Shown here piece by piece: positions 32,191 to 43,590 of a stretch of DNA of 64,000 nt (positions within the stretch are counted from its first letter, which is position 1; every line of letters starts with the position of its first letter). The notes under the pieces are model-generated. The model searched no databases, had not been told where the DNA came from, and saw nothing but the letters and a program-made list of their open reading frames with translations. The stretch is from Sophora flavescens. Lineage: Eukaryota > Streptophyta > Magnoliopsida > Fabales > Fabaceae. The stretch is from positions 132,353,104 through 132,417,103 of the forward strand of contig CM061062.1 of the NCBI GenBank assembly GCA_030762895.1, read 5' to 3'. The position numbers and the translations under genes are program-made.

Positions 32191-33513
32191 AAAAAAATGC
32201 ATAAATATATAGTTTGTTAAATGTCTTCAGAAGCCTTCTTAATTTGGCCATTTGGGGTTAATAAATACCAGAGAAGAGACATACTTTTTTATAAATTATG
32301 TATTTGTTTTATATATGATGATCAATTGTTTGGGAGTTCTATGTTCATGCCAATAGATTTTTCTGGAAGATGGGGAAATGTTCATGGATGAGCAAGCACA
32401 ACAACTTGGGAGTGAATAAAAGTAGAGGTAGATTCCAATACACTTATCCCACCCAACCAAATCAAAGTTGAGCTATCAAAGTTGTACGCCTTTAGGGCAC
32501 ACAATCGCTTTAACCCAACACCATGGTCGTGATTCTGCTTCAATTTGCCATCTCCTCCTCGTGCCACACGGTCCTATGAATGTGATCGATGCTGAACTAC
32601 ACCAAAATTTTAATTATTTGGCTTATCATCAAGATTTTGACTGGAGCTTCTCCTTTTGTCAATTTCTCTCAAATTCCTTTTGACGACATTGGAGACGTAC
32701 GTGAGTTTCTTTCAATATTTTTTTTTTATGTTCCGTCAATTAGTTGATAACTACATATAAATTCTCATGTAATTCAAAGCGATACATGCTTGTTTTATTC
32801 ATTTTAATGTAATGCCATCTAGTTATATGTTGATATATTATTAAAAAATGTTACAGACATATTTCTTTAATAATGTGTTACATGTAAAAAAAAAAACTCT
32901 CAGGACTTTTAGGTTGGAATTGTGAGTCAAAATAATTTATAGTATTTACTACTCTTTAGCAACCCGCATACACAAATTGATTTAACTTAATTATAGCTTA
33001 ATGACTTAGACAATGAGGTGGCACCAAAACTTGCTCACCTCAGACAATCTTGATCCTCAACATCCAAAACAAAATCTCCCATGCTGAGCTTTCATGATAT
33101 GCCATGCCAGCATTTACCCATTACTTTTGGGATTTTCCCCATATTTTTGTGCAATTATATAAGTTATTCGGAGGACATATCCTTAACCTCAAAACAAGAA
33201 CCTTTCTAAACATGCTTCATGCTTGCTTCTTTAATCCAATATAACATTAAGAATCGTAAAAGAGTTGGCTCCACAATAGAGGGAAAATCTCTCCATCAGC
33301 ACATGTATACAACAGGCCCATGTGATTGTCCCATAGAAAAGCCAAAATCCTAGTACTATATTGAACAAAACAAGATACTTGCTTGTCTCAGCATCCTTCA
33401 GAGATATGTACATATCTTTCCATATTAGCTTGTCCTTTTAAAAGAAGGGCTATGATCCATCATTCCATCTAGTAGTCACTAAAGGGAGTTGTTGGCTAGG
33501 ACTTTGCGTTATG
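32191..33513. other. Spacer, no gene seen
   Basis: No supported coding sequence. Small ORFs at 32382-32683 and 33231-33413 overlap on both strands and lack domains. Confidence 0.55.
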
Positions 33514-34241
33514 GAGGGTGTTCAGATCCAAACCGATAAAAAAATACCACAAAACCGAACCGAAATAACCGGAAACCGATGGAAACCGAATTTAATTGGA
33601 TTTTTTTGGACTGAAAATAGGGAGAATTGATCGGTTCGGTTCGGTTTTCGGTTGGAGGTTCGGAAACCGAACCGAATCAAACCGAACCGAAACTATATAT
33701 ATACATATGCATTTTAAATATGTTCATGTGGTTTTATTGTTGCCGTTTCACACTTTCCTCAAGTTCAGTTACTCTCATTTGACCCACAAGCCCAACTCAG
33801 TTCAAACATCAAAGTCTTCCTTCCCTGTTTGGTCATTAAGTGTTAGCTTTTAAGCCACTGTTTGGTCTTTGCACGGCTATTCATTACACTGATATTCTGA
33901 GACACATGGCAGAATTGCTTTTTAAAGTCCATATGACAATGCTTTGTATGCAGATTTGGATTTTGCAATTTAACTTAATAGGAAACAGTTTGGCCTTTCA
34001 TTCACTATATATATTTTTTGCACTTTATATAACGTAATGTAAATAACTAATAATGCGTGATTAAAAACCGAACCAACCGAATCGATTCAAACCGCATTTA
34101 ATCGGATCGGATCGGATCGGATCGTATCATATATTTTTTAAGAAGTCATCCAAACCGAACCGAACCGCATGTACTTTTTTACTTCGGATCGGATGACATT
34201 TTCCCTCAAAACCGATCCAAACTGAACCGCGAGCACCCCTA
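33514..34241. mobile_element. Non-autonomous hAT-like element 1
   Basis: Ends GAGGGTGTTC and GAGCACCCCTA are inverted repeats of the AGGGGTG type. They are flanked by an 8-bp duplication with one mismatch (GCGTTATG at 33506-33513, GTGTTATG at 34242-34249), as for hAT elements. Subterminal regions are packed with ACCGAACCGAA-type repeats on both sides in opposite orientation, plus four GGATC repeats near 34105-34125. No transposase is encoded; the ORFs inside are short. Confidence 0.8.
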
Positions 34242-34327
34242 GTGTTATGTATTAGGTTGCTCTTTTTAAAAAAAATAATAACAAAGTAGGTTGTTTTCTA
34301 GCAGGTCCAAGGATCATCGTCAATTAG

Positions 34328-34736
34328 GCTCTGTTTGGCAAGTCCAATAAGCTAGCTTATAGCTTATTTGACTAACTTATAAGCTTGTTTGACTGAAATA
34401 GAGGTGTTTGGTTAATAAGCTTATCTCGTTAGCTTATTGTTTTTCTTCATAAACTAATTTATTTAATTTATGGCCTAAAGCTTATAGCTTATTGACTTTT
34501 GTCTCGTTTTTACCCTCATTCATTTAATGAAATTCTCATTTTACCATGTCTATCATAAATATGTCAATTTATGTCATTTTACATTTATAAGTTATTTCAA
34601 CCGCTAATTTTACTAAACACTTCAATTTCAATCAGCTAACTTTTCAGCTATATATCAATTGTCAACTATAAGCTATCAGCTAAAAATTAGCTTATCAGCT
34701 ATCAGCTAACTTATCAACTATTTTTGTCAAAGAGAG
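34328..34736. mobile_element. MITE with CTCTGTTTGGCA ends and AGCTTAT repeats
   Basis: The left end GCTCTGTTTGGCAAGTCCAA and the reverse complement of the right end (CTCTCTTTGACAAAAATAG) are imperfect inverted repeats. Inner parts are full of alternating AAGCTTAT / ATAAGCT and AGCTGATAAGCT motifs that can fold on themselves. TAG occurs at both flanks, but I would not claim a target duplication. Confidence 0.55.
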
Positions 34737-35448
34737 TAGGAATCACATTTTAAATGGTATTTTTTAAACCAATAGTTACCACTCATGCCATTGAACTCAG
34801 AATTTATGCAGGTTCTATGATCGAATTCAACAAAAAAATCTACCAATAATTCTGCCATATGAATTTTTTCCAAAATGTTTTGAACCAACGTTGGAGTTGC
34901 TTAGCATCAAGCAGCAGCGTTCTTCCAAGGGTGGGCAACTTTACAATAAATTCTACCATTAGTTTTTCAACCCAAAACATAACTCCCGTAAGAGAGAGGT
35001 GAAGGGTAATGGTGAACAGTTATTGAAGGGTAAGGGTAATAGTGAGAAATTACTGGTAAATCTACTCCAAAGGAATAAATCCCACAATCAATTCTAAAAG
35101 CCAATTGTAAGCTATGAATTGTTGCTTGTATCATAATTGATTTTGGACCATAAAATTGATTCTACAAAAGATAGCCAAACACGTTCAAATTGGGTCAAAG
35201 TCAAGTTTGACCGTTCCAGACGTGATTCTCGGGTCTCTCGTCCTGCTCCCAAACAGGCACTTAGATGAAAAGGCCGTTGCAACATGCATGTGATTCTCTA
35301 CTTCCAAAATCTCATTAATAACCCATCTTGCCCCTAGGAAAAATATATATTACTTTGTTACGGAGTATGCTAATTTTTTTTTTTTACAAAAGCAAAGTTA
35401 TGCCATTCCATTCATAATAATACCCTGTGGATACATGTAGGAATATCA
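34737..35448. other. Spacer, no gene seen
   Basis: Intergenic DNA with a partially self-complementary stretch at about 35070-35170 (CAATTCTAAAAGC / GATTCTACAAAAG). No gene. Confidence 0.5.
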
Positions 35449-35742
35449 ATAAAAGACACGGGGACTAATTAAAGATGTGACTACCCTAGCTAACACATGA
35501 GCAACCTCATTTGCTTGTGTTTTAGTAAACTCAGCATGAGAGTTTTAAAAAGAGAAAGATATAGTTCACCTACAATCTAATAAAATAGCTTCAAAATTAG
35601 AGGCGTCTTCCATAGGATGGTTGTAACCGTCGACCATTGATTTGGAATCAAGCTTAAAATCCACGTTCTGAAGTTGGAGATCAATCACCCAATTAATAGC
35701 TGCCAATAAACCAAGAGCCTCACCCTCATTGCAGAGCATACA
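35449..35742 (-). pseudogene. RNase H-like (RVT_3) domain fragment, non-LTR retrotransposon type
   Basis: Minus-strand translation reads NEGEALGLLAAINWVIDLQL, then VDFKLDSKSMVDGYNHP and, after two stops, AEFTKTQANEVAHVLARVV. This is the plant RNase H fold found at the end of LINE polyproteins and related host proteins: an alpha-helix AEALGLL, the D of the ELDSK strand, and the REANEVAH end. No RT domain is nearby, so it is a fragment. Confidence 0.65.
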
Positions 35743-35799
35743 AGAAGTTTTTTTTATAGACAGATATTAGTAGTTAGTTGTTAAGTTAATTTTTTTCCT

Positions 35800-35875
35800 T
35801 TATAAAGGTTTGAACATCTCCAACTCCTTATACTCTTAGCGCAAGCCACTTGAGCTACCGCTCCATGAAGGGAAG
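35800..35875 (-). repeat. tRNA-derived SINE head, minus strand
   Basis: On the minus strand GCGGTAGCTCAAGTGGCTTG (A-box) is followed about 35 bp later by GATGTTCAAACCT (B-box). The sequence then runs into an AT-rich tail at 35755-35800. Adjacent to the RNase H fragment at 35449-35742. Confidence 0.6.
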
Positions 35876-36916
35876 TGACTGAATATGATATATCATACAC
35901 AGTGATGGATGCCCGTATCTTATTATTTTATATTAACATACATTTTATTAACTAGAATCCTCATATTTTAAATTAATCTAGTTGAGCCCTTCATTTTTTT
36001 AACACAACTCAAGTTTTCCATATATGACATGTTAAATAATATGAGCAAATTGATTATTATCTAACAGTTTAGGCATCTTTTATTATCTAACAGTTTAGGC
36101 ATCTTAAGGCCCCGCCTAGGTATATGATCGAATTTATTCTGCATTCTACTAAGAGTTAAAAATCACAAGAAAATCCGATTGAGTTTACTAAATTATTGTA
36201 TTTTATAAAAGTATATTTCAGATATGAGAATTTTTCTAAATGGGGAGAGAAACGAATATGGGAATTTTTTTTATTGAAAAGAATAAGATAATTAAGGCTA
36301 ACAAAGAATTATTTGTTTGCTTTTCTATCGTTAATTAGGTTACCTGGTTTTGAACTTTTGATTTAAAAAGATGGAATGAGGGAATTTAAATATTTATTTG
36401 AGAATAAAGTACTAAACATAAGGAATTTAGGATCAATTCTCTTATATGGTCAGTTTAAGGAGAGAATTTTATTTGTCATGTTCCTTTTTACTTACAACGA
36501 AAATATGGCAAAAAATCATTGATTTATAATTGAAGTATCAGATTAAAGCCCAGATAGATGTTTGATCTCGTACGTAGACATTTATGCGATGCAGTGGATG
36601 TAATTGTAATAATTGAGTTATTTTTAATGCTTCCGTTTGTGCTGGTGATATGAGAGATAATGAAGGCTACGCAATATAAGAATATTTCACCTGCTTTTAG
36701 AGGATGTACCATGAACGAGACTTATAAAGTGAGAAAATTGTAAAATGGTGTACCAAATTTGGGCCATCACATACAGGCCTAACCTCAAGATTGTTTTCTA
36801 CTATATAAAAAATTTTAAAAAAAAAGTGAGTGCCATGTAGCAGTGTAAGGGGAAAGAAAATAAAACTTTTTATGGCTTGCTTGTCCTTTGATATTGGCCA
36901 CCCAGCTAAATTTCTT
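35876..36916. other. Spacer, no gene seen
   Basis: AT-rich intergenic sequence. It includes a short tandem duplication, ATTATCTAACAGTTTAGGCATC, at about 36055-36100. No gene. Confidence 0.55.
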
Positions 36917-37143
36917 AGTATATGTTTGGATGAGCGTTTGATAAAAGTGATTTTTAATGAAATTGACTTTGTTAAAATTGAGTTTGAAGTGAAGTATGTT
37001 TGCATGTTTTTGCTTTAAAAGCAAGTTTGATGTAAAATATAGTGTAATTTTTTTAATTCAACGTACAAGCCATTTTTTGTAGCTTCTATTCAGAATCGTT
37101 TCTAAGACATAATCAAATTTACTAGACAGTAACCAAACATACC
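36917..37143. mobile_element. Possible MITE with GTATGTTTGG ends
   Basis: AGTATATGTTTGGATGAGCG at the left and AACCAAACATACC at the right form short inverted ends about 227 bp apart. Inner pairing is weak, and sequence related to the left arm continues to about 37200. Tentative. Confidence 0.35.
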
Positions 37144-37700
37144 ATTTTTACTAAAATCACATTTGACATGAGACAGAATCAATTCTAGAGGTTTTCATCG
37201 TGATGTGTCAATTTCTAATTAGTTGATAATATAAATCAACTTTACACTTTCGGTATATACCAACTAAATCCTAATTTCATTAAAAGGAAAAATATTAAAA
37301 TTCAAACATCTAATGAGCCGTCAATAAGTATATTTACTAATAGAATTAACATTTTTAAACATATTATTATGAATATTTTTTATGAAATTTGATATATATA
37401 TATATGATAAATTTTAGCTTTTATAGTTAGCCCTCTATACATAAAGTAAACTTGTTCCATAACTGGATGGGGTCACAGGCTCTATTGGACCGAGACCAAA
37501 AGAAAAGTTTGATTTTTTTCGAAATTTTCAGCCATTATCTTACATTTTAACAAATCTATGTTTTATTTTCAAAAATAAAAAAAAACGAATATATATTTTG
37601 CCACCTCGTGATTACAAAATGCAAAGGATTTCCGTAGGATGTATATAAGTGTGACAATAATTACTATTATCTATAAGTTATGAAAAATAAGTGCAAGAAA
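37144..37700. other. Spacer, no gene seen
   Basis: AT-rich sequence with a TATATATATA run near 37395. It provides the upstream region of the tRNA gene. Confidence 0.55.
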
Positions 37701-37771
37701 GCGCATCTGGTGTAGTGGTATCATAGTACCCTCCCACGGTACTGACCAGGGTTCGATTCCCTGGATGCGCA
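37701..37771 (+). tRNA. tRNA-Gly (anticodon CCC)
   Basis: 71-nt cloverleaf: acceptor GCGCATC pairs perfectly with GATGCGC; the D arm contains GTGTAGTGGTATC; the anticodon stem GTACC/GGTAC encloses the loop CTCCCAC with anticodon CCC at 37733-37735. The T arm is CCAGGGTTCGATTCCCTGG and the discriminator base is A. Internal A and B boxes (TGGTGTAGTGG, GGTTCGATTCC) are intact. A T-run starts at 37772 as a Pol III terminator. There is no intron. It decodes GGG. It looks functional. Confidence 0.96.
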
Positions 37772-39057
37772 TTTTCATTTTCGTATTGCATACCTTTTTA
37801 ATCAGAAGAAGGGCATTCTGTTTTTTTTTTTTTTTTTTAAATAAATAAAAAAAAGAGGCTGTATATTATTTACTAATTAACAAAACGAGGAACACAAATT
37901 CCTCTACAATCACCGGCCCTAGTTGCGGGTTTGGAATGGGAGGGGAGGAGGAGGAGACTTGTTTGATAGTGAAATAAAATAAGTGAATTGAGGAGGAGAA
38001 TGTGAGATTAATTAAAATACCCAAAAATATTTTCCTCTAGTTAATAGAACTCACAAACAAGAGGAAGAAAAAATTAACCCCTTATTTCCTTCCCCTCTCC
38101 TCCAAAAACTACTCACAAACATAGGTTTAATGTGCAAACCTAGTAAAAGGGAAACATAGTTAATAAGATTCAAATGAAAAGGGGAACTGTAACACCTCCC
38201 TTGGCATTACCTTCAAATCACATGCGGAAATAAATAAAAGGGAAGTTTGCTGGTTATTTTCGAAAAATAACTTCCAATATTTTTCGTAAGTCTAAAAATT
38301 GGGATAAATTTTTTCTTTTCTAAGGTTCACCTAGGAAAAATGATCCACACATCACTTAAGTGAAATCACATAGTATTTACTAACATACAAAGACTAAGTT
38401 TATATATAAATCATAACACCTCGGCATATATTTTCATGAAATAATCTTTCATACCGAAGTTACAAAATTATATAAGGTTTTGCAGAACTGCCAATGTCAA
38501 CTTATTAAAACGCATACAACCCAAATGAAATATCCTAAGCTGGTCGTTATAGTAGACACCTATTAGAAAGAACTCAGTAGTTCTCACCCTTATAGTAATC
38601 ACCCATCTCTTCAAAGAACGGGATTAATATTCCCGAGTGAGGTCAGGAGCTTCTCGGTACCGCTTGTCCTAGTACACCAAGGTACAACAACAAAGAACCA
38701 GTAAAACCTGATATATTGTAAGGGTGAGATACCAATATATGGATTAATCACGATCACTACATGCACACACCCCGAACAACATATACAAAAAAAATTCAGA
38801 TTCAACATAAGAATTTCACATATGAGCATAACAGTCAAGCATCATTGTCGTTTTTAAAAAATACATTACACTTCTATATTCAACATCTATCCTAATCTCG
38901 GGAGATCCCAACTTCGTTTAAAAATAAGCCGATCAGGCTCAATTGTCAAAATGGCACAACATGTTTTTCCACAGCACTGTCCAAAACTCCTGGCACAGTG
39001 ATCAACGTGTGTTGATATCCATAGTATACTGTCCAACACAAGGCACAGTAACCAAGG
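37772..39057. other. Spacer and LTR-like noncoding sequence left of the copia element
   Basis: Includes TGTAACACCTCCCTTGGCAT at about 38190, the typical first bases of many plant gypsy LTRs, followed by noncoding sequence to the copia insertion point. It may be part of an old LTR that the copia element entered. I cannot find the second LTR. ORFs at 38611-39069 are not supported. Confidence 0.4.
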
Positions 39058-41812
39058 TGTTGGAACCAAAGTGGTTTTGGATTTAATAATCTCTAAGTTT
39101 TGATGTTAACAAAAGGATTAAATTTGCTTGGCAAAGTGTTAGTTGAGATCTAACAAGTGAGTTCAGTTTATGCAGGAATATCCAAAGTAATATAAGGTAT
39201 ACTAGGGGTGGACAAGTTGGGTCGACCCGACCGGAACCCGAACTACCCGCCTGAATAACAAGAAAACGGGTGAATTGGTTCGGGTCAACGGGTCACCTTT
39301 TTCGGATACAGATGGTTTTATTCGGGCGGGTTCGGATTACAGAAATGTAATCCATCGAAACCCGCACCCGACCGAAATAGACGTACACATACAAGTTGTA
39401 ACGTTCAAGGGCCGTCTACTTACATTGGTAATCCACACAAAGCTTTATAGATATATTAATTAATTAATATTATAATGGGAAAAAGCCTGTAAAGCTTTCA
39501 TTGATCAGCGTGCTGCATATTTATCTATGATCACTTGATTAAATAAAAATAACATCTTGCAGGAACTAACAACTTTTACTATATATTTAATTTTTTATCT
39601 AATAAAAATTATTTATTTTGGCATGTGTTACCTTTATTGTTATTGGCTATATCAGATATTCCTTTGATCTTATTGGCTCGTGCTCCTACCTTATCATTTC
39701 CCAAAATCTCTCTCTTTCTCATTCAACCTCTCATTGACTCATTCACTCATACTCAGCCTCTTTCTTTTTTAGCCCCTCTCACTTTGCTTCTCCCCAACCA
39801 TGCCGCAGCGCCTTCCATGTCACACGCAGTGAAGAAGCCACCATGTTACGCCCATCCGCGCCGCCACTAATGGCATGTTCCAGACTCTAAGACACGGTGT
39901 AGTAGCTCTACTCTGCCACGCCACATCATCTACTCAGTCTCAGATCTGCCAAAGAAGAAGCCTGACGACCGAAGACATGCTGCCATCGTTGTTGCAGAGG
40001 AACTGAGGAAGGTTTGGCTTCAAGTTTAGCCTTTCCTTATAAGATGAAGAAGATCTGAAGATCTACTCATATCTATATATGGTTGTCTTCAAGTTTTATC
40101 TCTCTTCACTTTTCGATCTCTTCTGGTCTTGTGCTCTTCTGAATCCTCTCTGTTCCTGATTGGAATTTTTTATTTTAAAAAACCGAGCCAACCGACCCGT
40201 CCAACCCGCCTAACTGACGAACCGCCGATCGCCCAAACCGACGACAGAGACGGACGGAAATGGGTGGCCTTTTCTACTGGTCGGTTTGCTTTGGATTTGG
40301 ATTTTTTCACCCGAATCCGACCGTAACCGACCGGTGTCCACCCCTAAGGTATACAATGCTTGGACTCGTGCAAAGAATTACCCGTCCAAAGGTTATTTAA
40401 ACTGTTTATATTTTAAATGATAAGTAGACTGGTTTTCCTTAGTAGACGAGGTTATAAATGAATACCTAAATAACTTGTTAAGAACAGCAAGTCCAAAGAC
40501 TTGAAAATAAGCACATCCATTTTTGCCACGTCAGCAGATGAGTGCTATCCTTGAAACTCAAGTATACATCCATAGTGTCTAAACTAAAAATTCAGTAGAA
40601 GTCCATAGTCCCACGTCATTGGACAGAGGTTCTCTAAGGACTTAGCAAGTCCAAAGACTTGTGTGGACGAGCGCTTCTACCACATTAGTGGACGAGCGCT
40701 TCTGCCACATCAGTAGAAGAGCAAAATTAAAATCTTGTGTAGATGAGTTCTTAAAACTAAGTAGACGGTTCTATATGTTTCATATCTTTACTACCTTGAA
40801 TGTGATTTAATACAATCTGGTCCACAATGAATTTATTTCAAATGATTGATACTTATTTCAAAGGAATATATGTTCTTTATAATTATTAAGATCTTGTTCC
40901 TTGTGAGAAAGTTCATAGTACTATCAATGAAATACAAAAAGCAAATAGTACAATTGGAATGGCAAAACGATTTGTACGATGACATCTTTATTGCGGAACA
41001 AAAGCTGGGTTATACACAAAGGAGGAAAGAAAGCTTTTAAGGTACAAATTGCTCAGAACAGTGAGCCTCCATTTTGTGATTTTCTGATAACCAAGGATAC
41101 TTTTCAACATGGCCAAAATCAAGCTATTAGTCTCAACGGATATCATGCATTAAATGTTATCTCTAAACGGGATTATTCAAAGTAACTGTTGAAGAATTAC
41201 AAGAGTAGAAGAAGGTCACTATATAAGTAGAAGAACTCAAATACTGAAGAAGAACTTTTGCTAGCTAACAACGTCTGCCTATACAATATTTGCGAGAGCA
41301 AGCTCTTATTTATTCTTTAAAAAGCAAAAGTCTGTAATCTCTTAGTTTGAATATTGTGAAAATATTCAACAGATCTCAAACTTTCATATCCTCACACTTA
41401 GTGAGTTAAGTAGATCAAAGTTGTAAATCTCTTTGTTAGAATTAGAGCCTGAAGAGGCTTGGTAGAGAAAGAATACTTGTATCCTGAAGAGGTGTTGAAT
41501 ACTTGTAACCTATTTGGAGAATAGTGGAGAAAATCCTTCAAGTCGAAGGGACTGGACGTAGCTCTTGGTTGGAAAAGTGTGAACCAGGATAAAATACCTG
41601 AGTGAATTTTCCATCCCTTATCTTTTACAGTTTTATTTATTTATACTAACTGTGGGATTTGATTTTGGTTTTGTTAACCTTTTAAAAATGATTTCTTGTC
41701 TTAATCTCTTTATCTTCTGCTTGCAAAAAATTTGTTCAAAAAGGGTTTTTGCGAAAATAATTAACAAACACAATTCAACCCTTCCTTCTTGTGTTTGCCT
41801 GTGCCAACTTCA
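39058..41812 (+). repeat. 5' LTR of the outer copia element, containing a hAT-like insertion
   Basis: Matches 58253-59857 over its whole length except for the extra 39203-40346 block and its 8-bp duplication. About 1.6 kb without the insertion. A TATA box (CTATATAAG) lies at 41219-41227. The U3 part contains repeated GTAGACGAG / GGACGAGCGCTTCT motifs around 40430-40750. Confidence 0.93.
39203..40346. mobile_element. Non-autonomous hAT-like element 2, inserted in the copia 5' LTR
   Basis: 1144 bp with near-perfect TAGGGGTGGACA...TGTCCACCCCTA ends and an exact 8-bp duplication, AGGTATAC (39195-39202 and 40347-40354). The 3' LTR of the same copia element has the uninterrupted site AAGGTATACAATGC at about 58391, a direct empty-site control. 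Subterminal parts are rich in CCCGACCGG / ACCCGCCTGA repeats (left) and ACCGACCGG (right). The inner 39640-40130 part is unlike the rest and looks gene-derived. No transposase seen. Confidence 0.93.
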
Positions 41813-41814
41813 GT

Positions 41815-41826
41815 TGGTATCAGAGC
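41815..41826 (+). promoter_or_regulatory. Primer binding site, initiator tRNA-Met type
   Basis: TGGTATCAGAGC two bases after the 5' LTR, the exact complement of the 3' end of initiator tRNA-Met without CCA variation; the standard copia primer site. Confidence 0.88.
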
Positions 41827-41883
41827 TCAATCTTGATAGGGTTGAGCATCTAACAAGTGCTTAGGCAGTACGATCCTACAATC

Positions 41884-43590
41884 ATGGATGTAGAAGGACA
41901 AGCTATCAACAGACTTCCTCTCTTTGATGGAACTGATTATGATTATTGGAAAAAGAGGATGATGGCATTCTTGGATGGACAGAATGCTGACATCTGGGAA
42001 CTAATTGAAAATGGCTACACTGAGCCAAGGAGTGAAGCTGGAGCTGCAGTGCCTAGAGCTGAATGGACTCAAGAGCAGAAAAGCCAACATCAACTAAACT
42101 TGAAAGCTAAGCACTATCTCATATGTGCTATCACCAGATCTGAGCATGACAAGGTTCATAGTTGCAACACATCTAAAGAAGTCTGAGATACTCTTGCACT
42201 ATCTCATGAAGGTTCCTCACAAGTGAAGGAATCAAAGATATTCATGCTGGTTCACCAGTATGAGCTATTCAAGATGGCTGATCATGAAACTATAGACCAG
42301 ATGTTTGGAAGATTCCAAACAACCACCAACAGTCTCAGGTCTCTTGGAAAGGTCTATGAAAATAGAGATCATGTGAGAAATTTTTTGAGAAGTCTTTCAA
42401 AGCAGTTGAGACCTAAGGTAACTGCTATTCAGAAAGCAAAGAATTTGAATACTCTTTCTCTGGAAGAGCTTCTGGGGACATTAAAAGTTCATGAACTTGA
42501 ACTTAATGAAGAGGAAAACTCCAGAAAAGGAAAGTCCATTGCCTTAAAGGCCAAGAAATCTAGTTCCTCAAAGATGCTTAAAGTTGCTGAGCCTTCAGAT
42601 GAAGCTGATTCATCAAATAATGAAGATGACTCAGATGAGGATGAACTATCTTTCATCTCCAGAAAAATCCAACACATGTGGAGAAAGAAAGGTGGATTCA
42701 GAAGGAAGCCGTTCAACAAAAAATTCTCCAAGGAGAAGTCAGATTCCAAGGAGAAAGGTCCACCCCTGTGCTTTGAATGTAAGAAACCATGACATTTCAA
42801 AGTTGACTGCCCAGAGCTGAAGGATAAAAAGAAATTCTTCAAAAAGAAGAAAGGCTTGATGGCTACATGGGAGGATCTTGACTTATCTTCTTCAGATGAA
42901 GAAGATGAAGCAGGAGAAGAAGCAAACATTTGCTTCATGGCTGACACTGCATCAGAAAGTGAACTCACTGATGCTGAGGTAATAGAATCTGATCCATCTA
43001 CTCTTCAAACTGTTTTTGATGAATTACTGCATGAATCATGCATACTGTCTAAAGAGTATAAGAGTATCAAAAAGAAGTTTATTAAACTTTCTAGAGATTA
43101 TGATAAGGTCTGCATAGTAAATCCAAACCTTAGGGATGAGAATGAAACATTAAAATCAAACAATGTTAGTCTGACTGAAAAGACTAAGTGTAAGTCTAAT
43201 AGCTCTTGTGAAGTTGAACAACTGAAACAAGATGTGACATACTTGACAGACTCTCTGTCAAAACTGGTTGGTAGCTCAGATAAATTAAACCTTATATTAA
43301 GATATTCTAGATTGCCACGTGACAAATCTGGCATTGGTTATGATAAAGAGAAGCAAGATGCATCTTTGAATAAACCAAAAGTTCATACACAATACAAGAC
43401 CTCAAAAGTCCGTCCACAGTATACTAAGTCTAAACCAAGCCCTGCCAATACTTGCTGCAAAGTATGTGGAAAAAGTGGGCATGTGTCATCTAAATGCATA
43501 CATAACAAGCATGCAAAGCATTCACAACCTATGATCACTAACAAGAAAGGGCCCAAGTCAATTTGGGTACCTAAAGATAAGATAATCCCT
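41884..43590 (+). pseudogene. gag of the outer copia element
   Basis: ATG at 41884. UBN2/Retrotran_gag-type start (LPLFDGTDYDYWKKRMMAFL), a TGA at 42184-42186 where the family has tryptophan (WDTL), then the rest of gag to a first zinc knuckle (CFECKKP-HFKVDC) in which a TGA at 42790-42792 replaces glycine. A serine- and acidic-rich spacer and a coiled-coil-like region follow, then a second zinc knuckle (CKVCGKSGHVSSKC, about 43455-43496) and IWVPKDK. Gag forms the particle and binds RNA. The stops make it non-functional. Confidence 0.88.

Noticed and set aside
33596..33853. 85-codon ORF
   Set aside because: It lies inside the hAT-like element and its codons follow the ACCGAACCG repeats.
38190..39057. 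A complete gypsy LTR beginning TGTAACACC
   Set aside because: The start looks right but no matching second LTR, primer site or PPT was found on either side of the copia element, so only a possible LTR fragment is noted.
42489..42968. 159-codon antisense ORF in copia gag
   Set aside because: It is the serine-rich shadow of the acidic and lysine-rich gag region read backwards.
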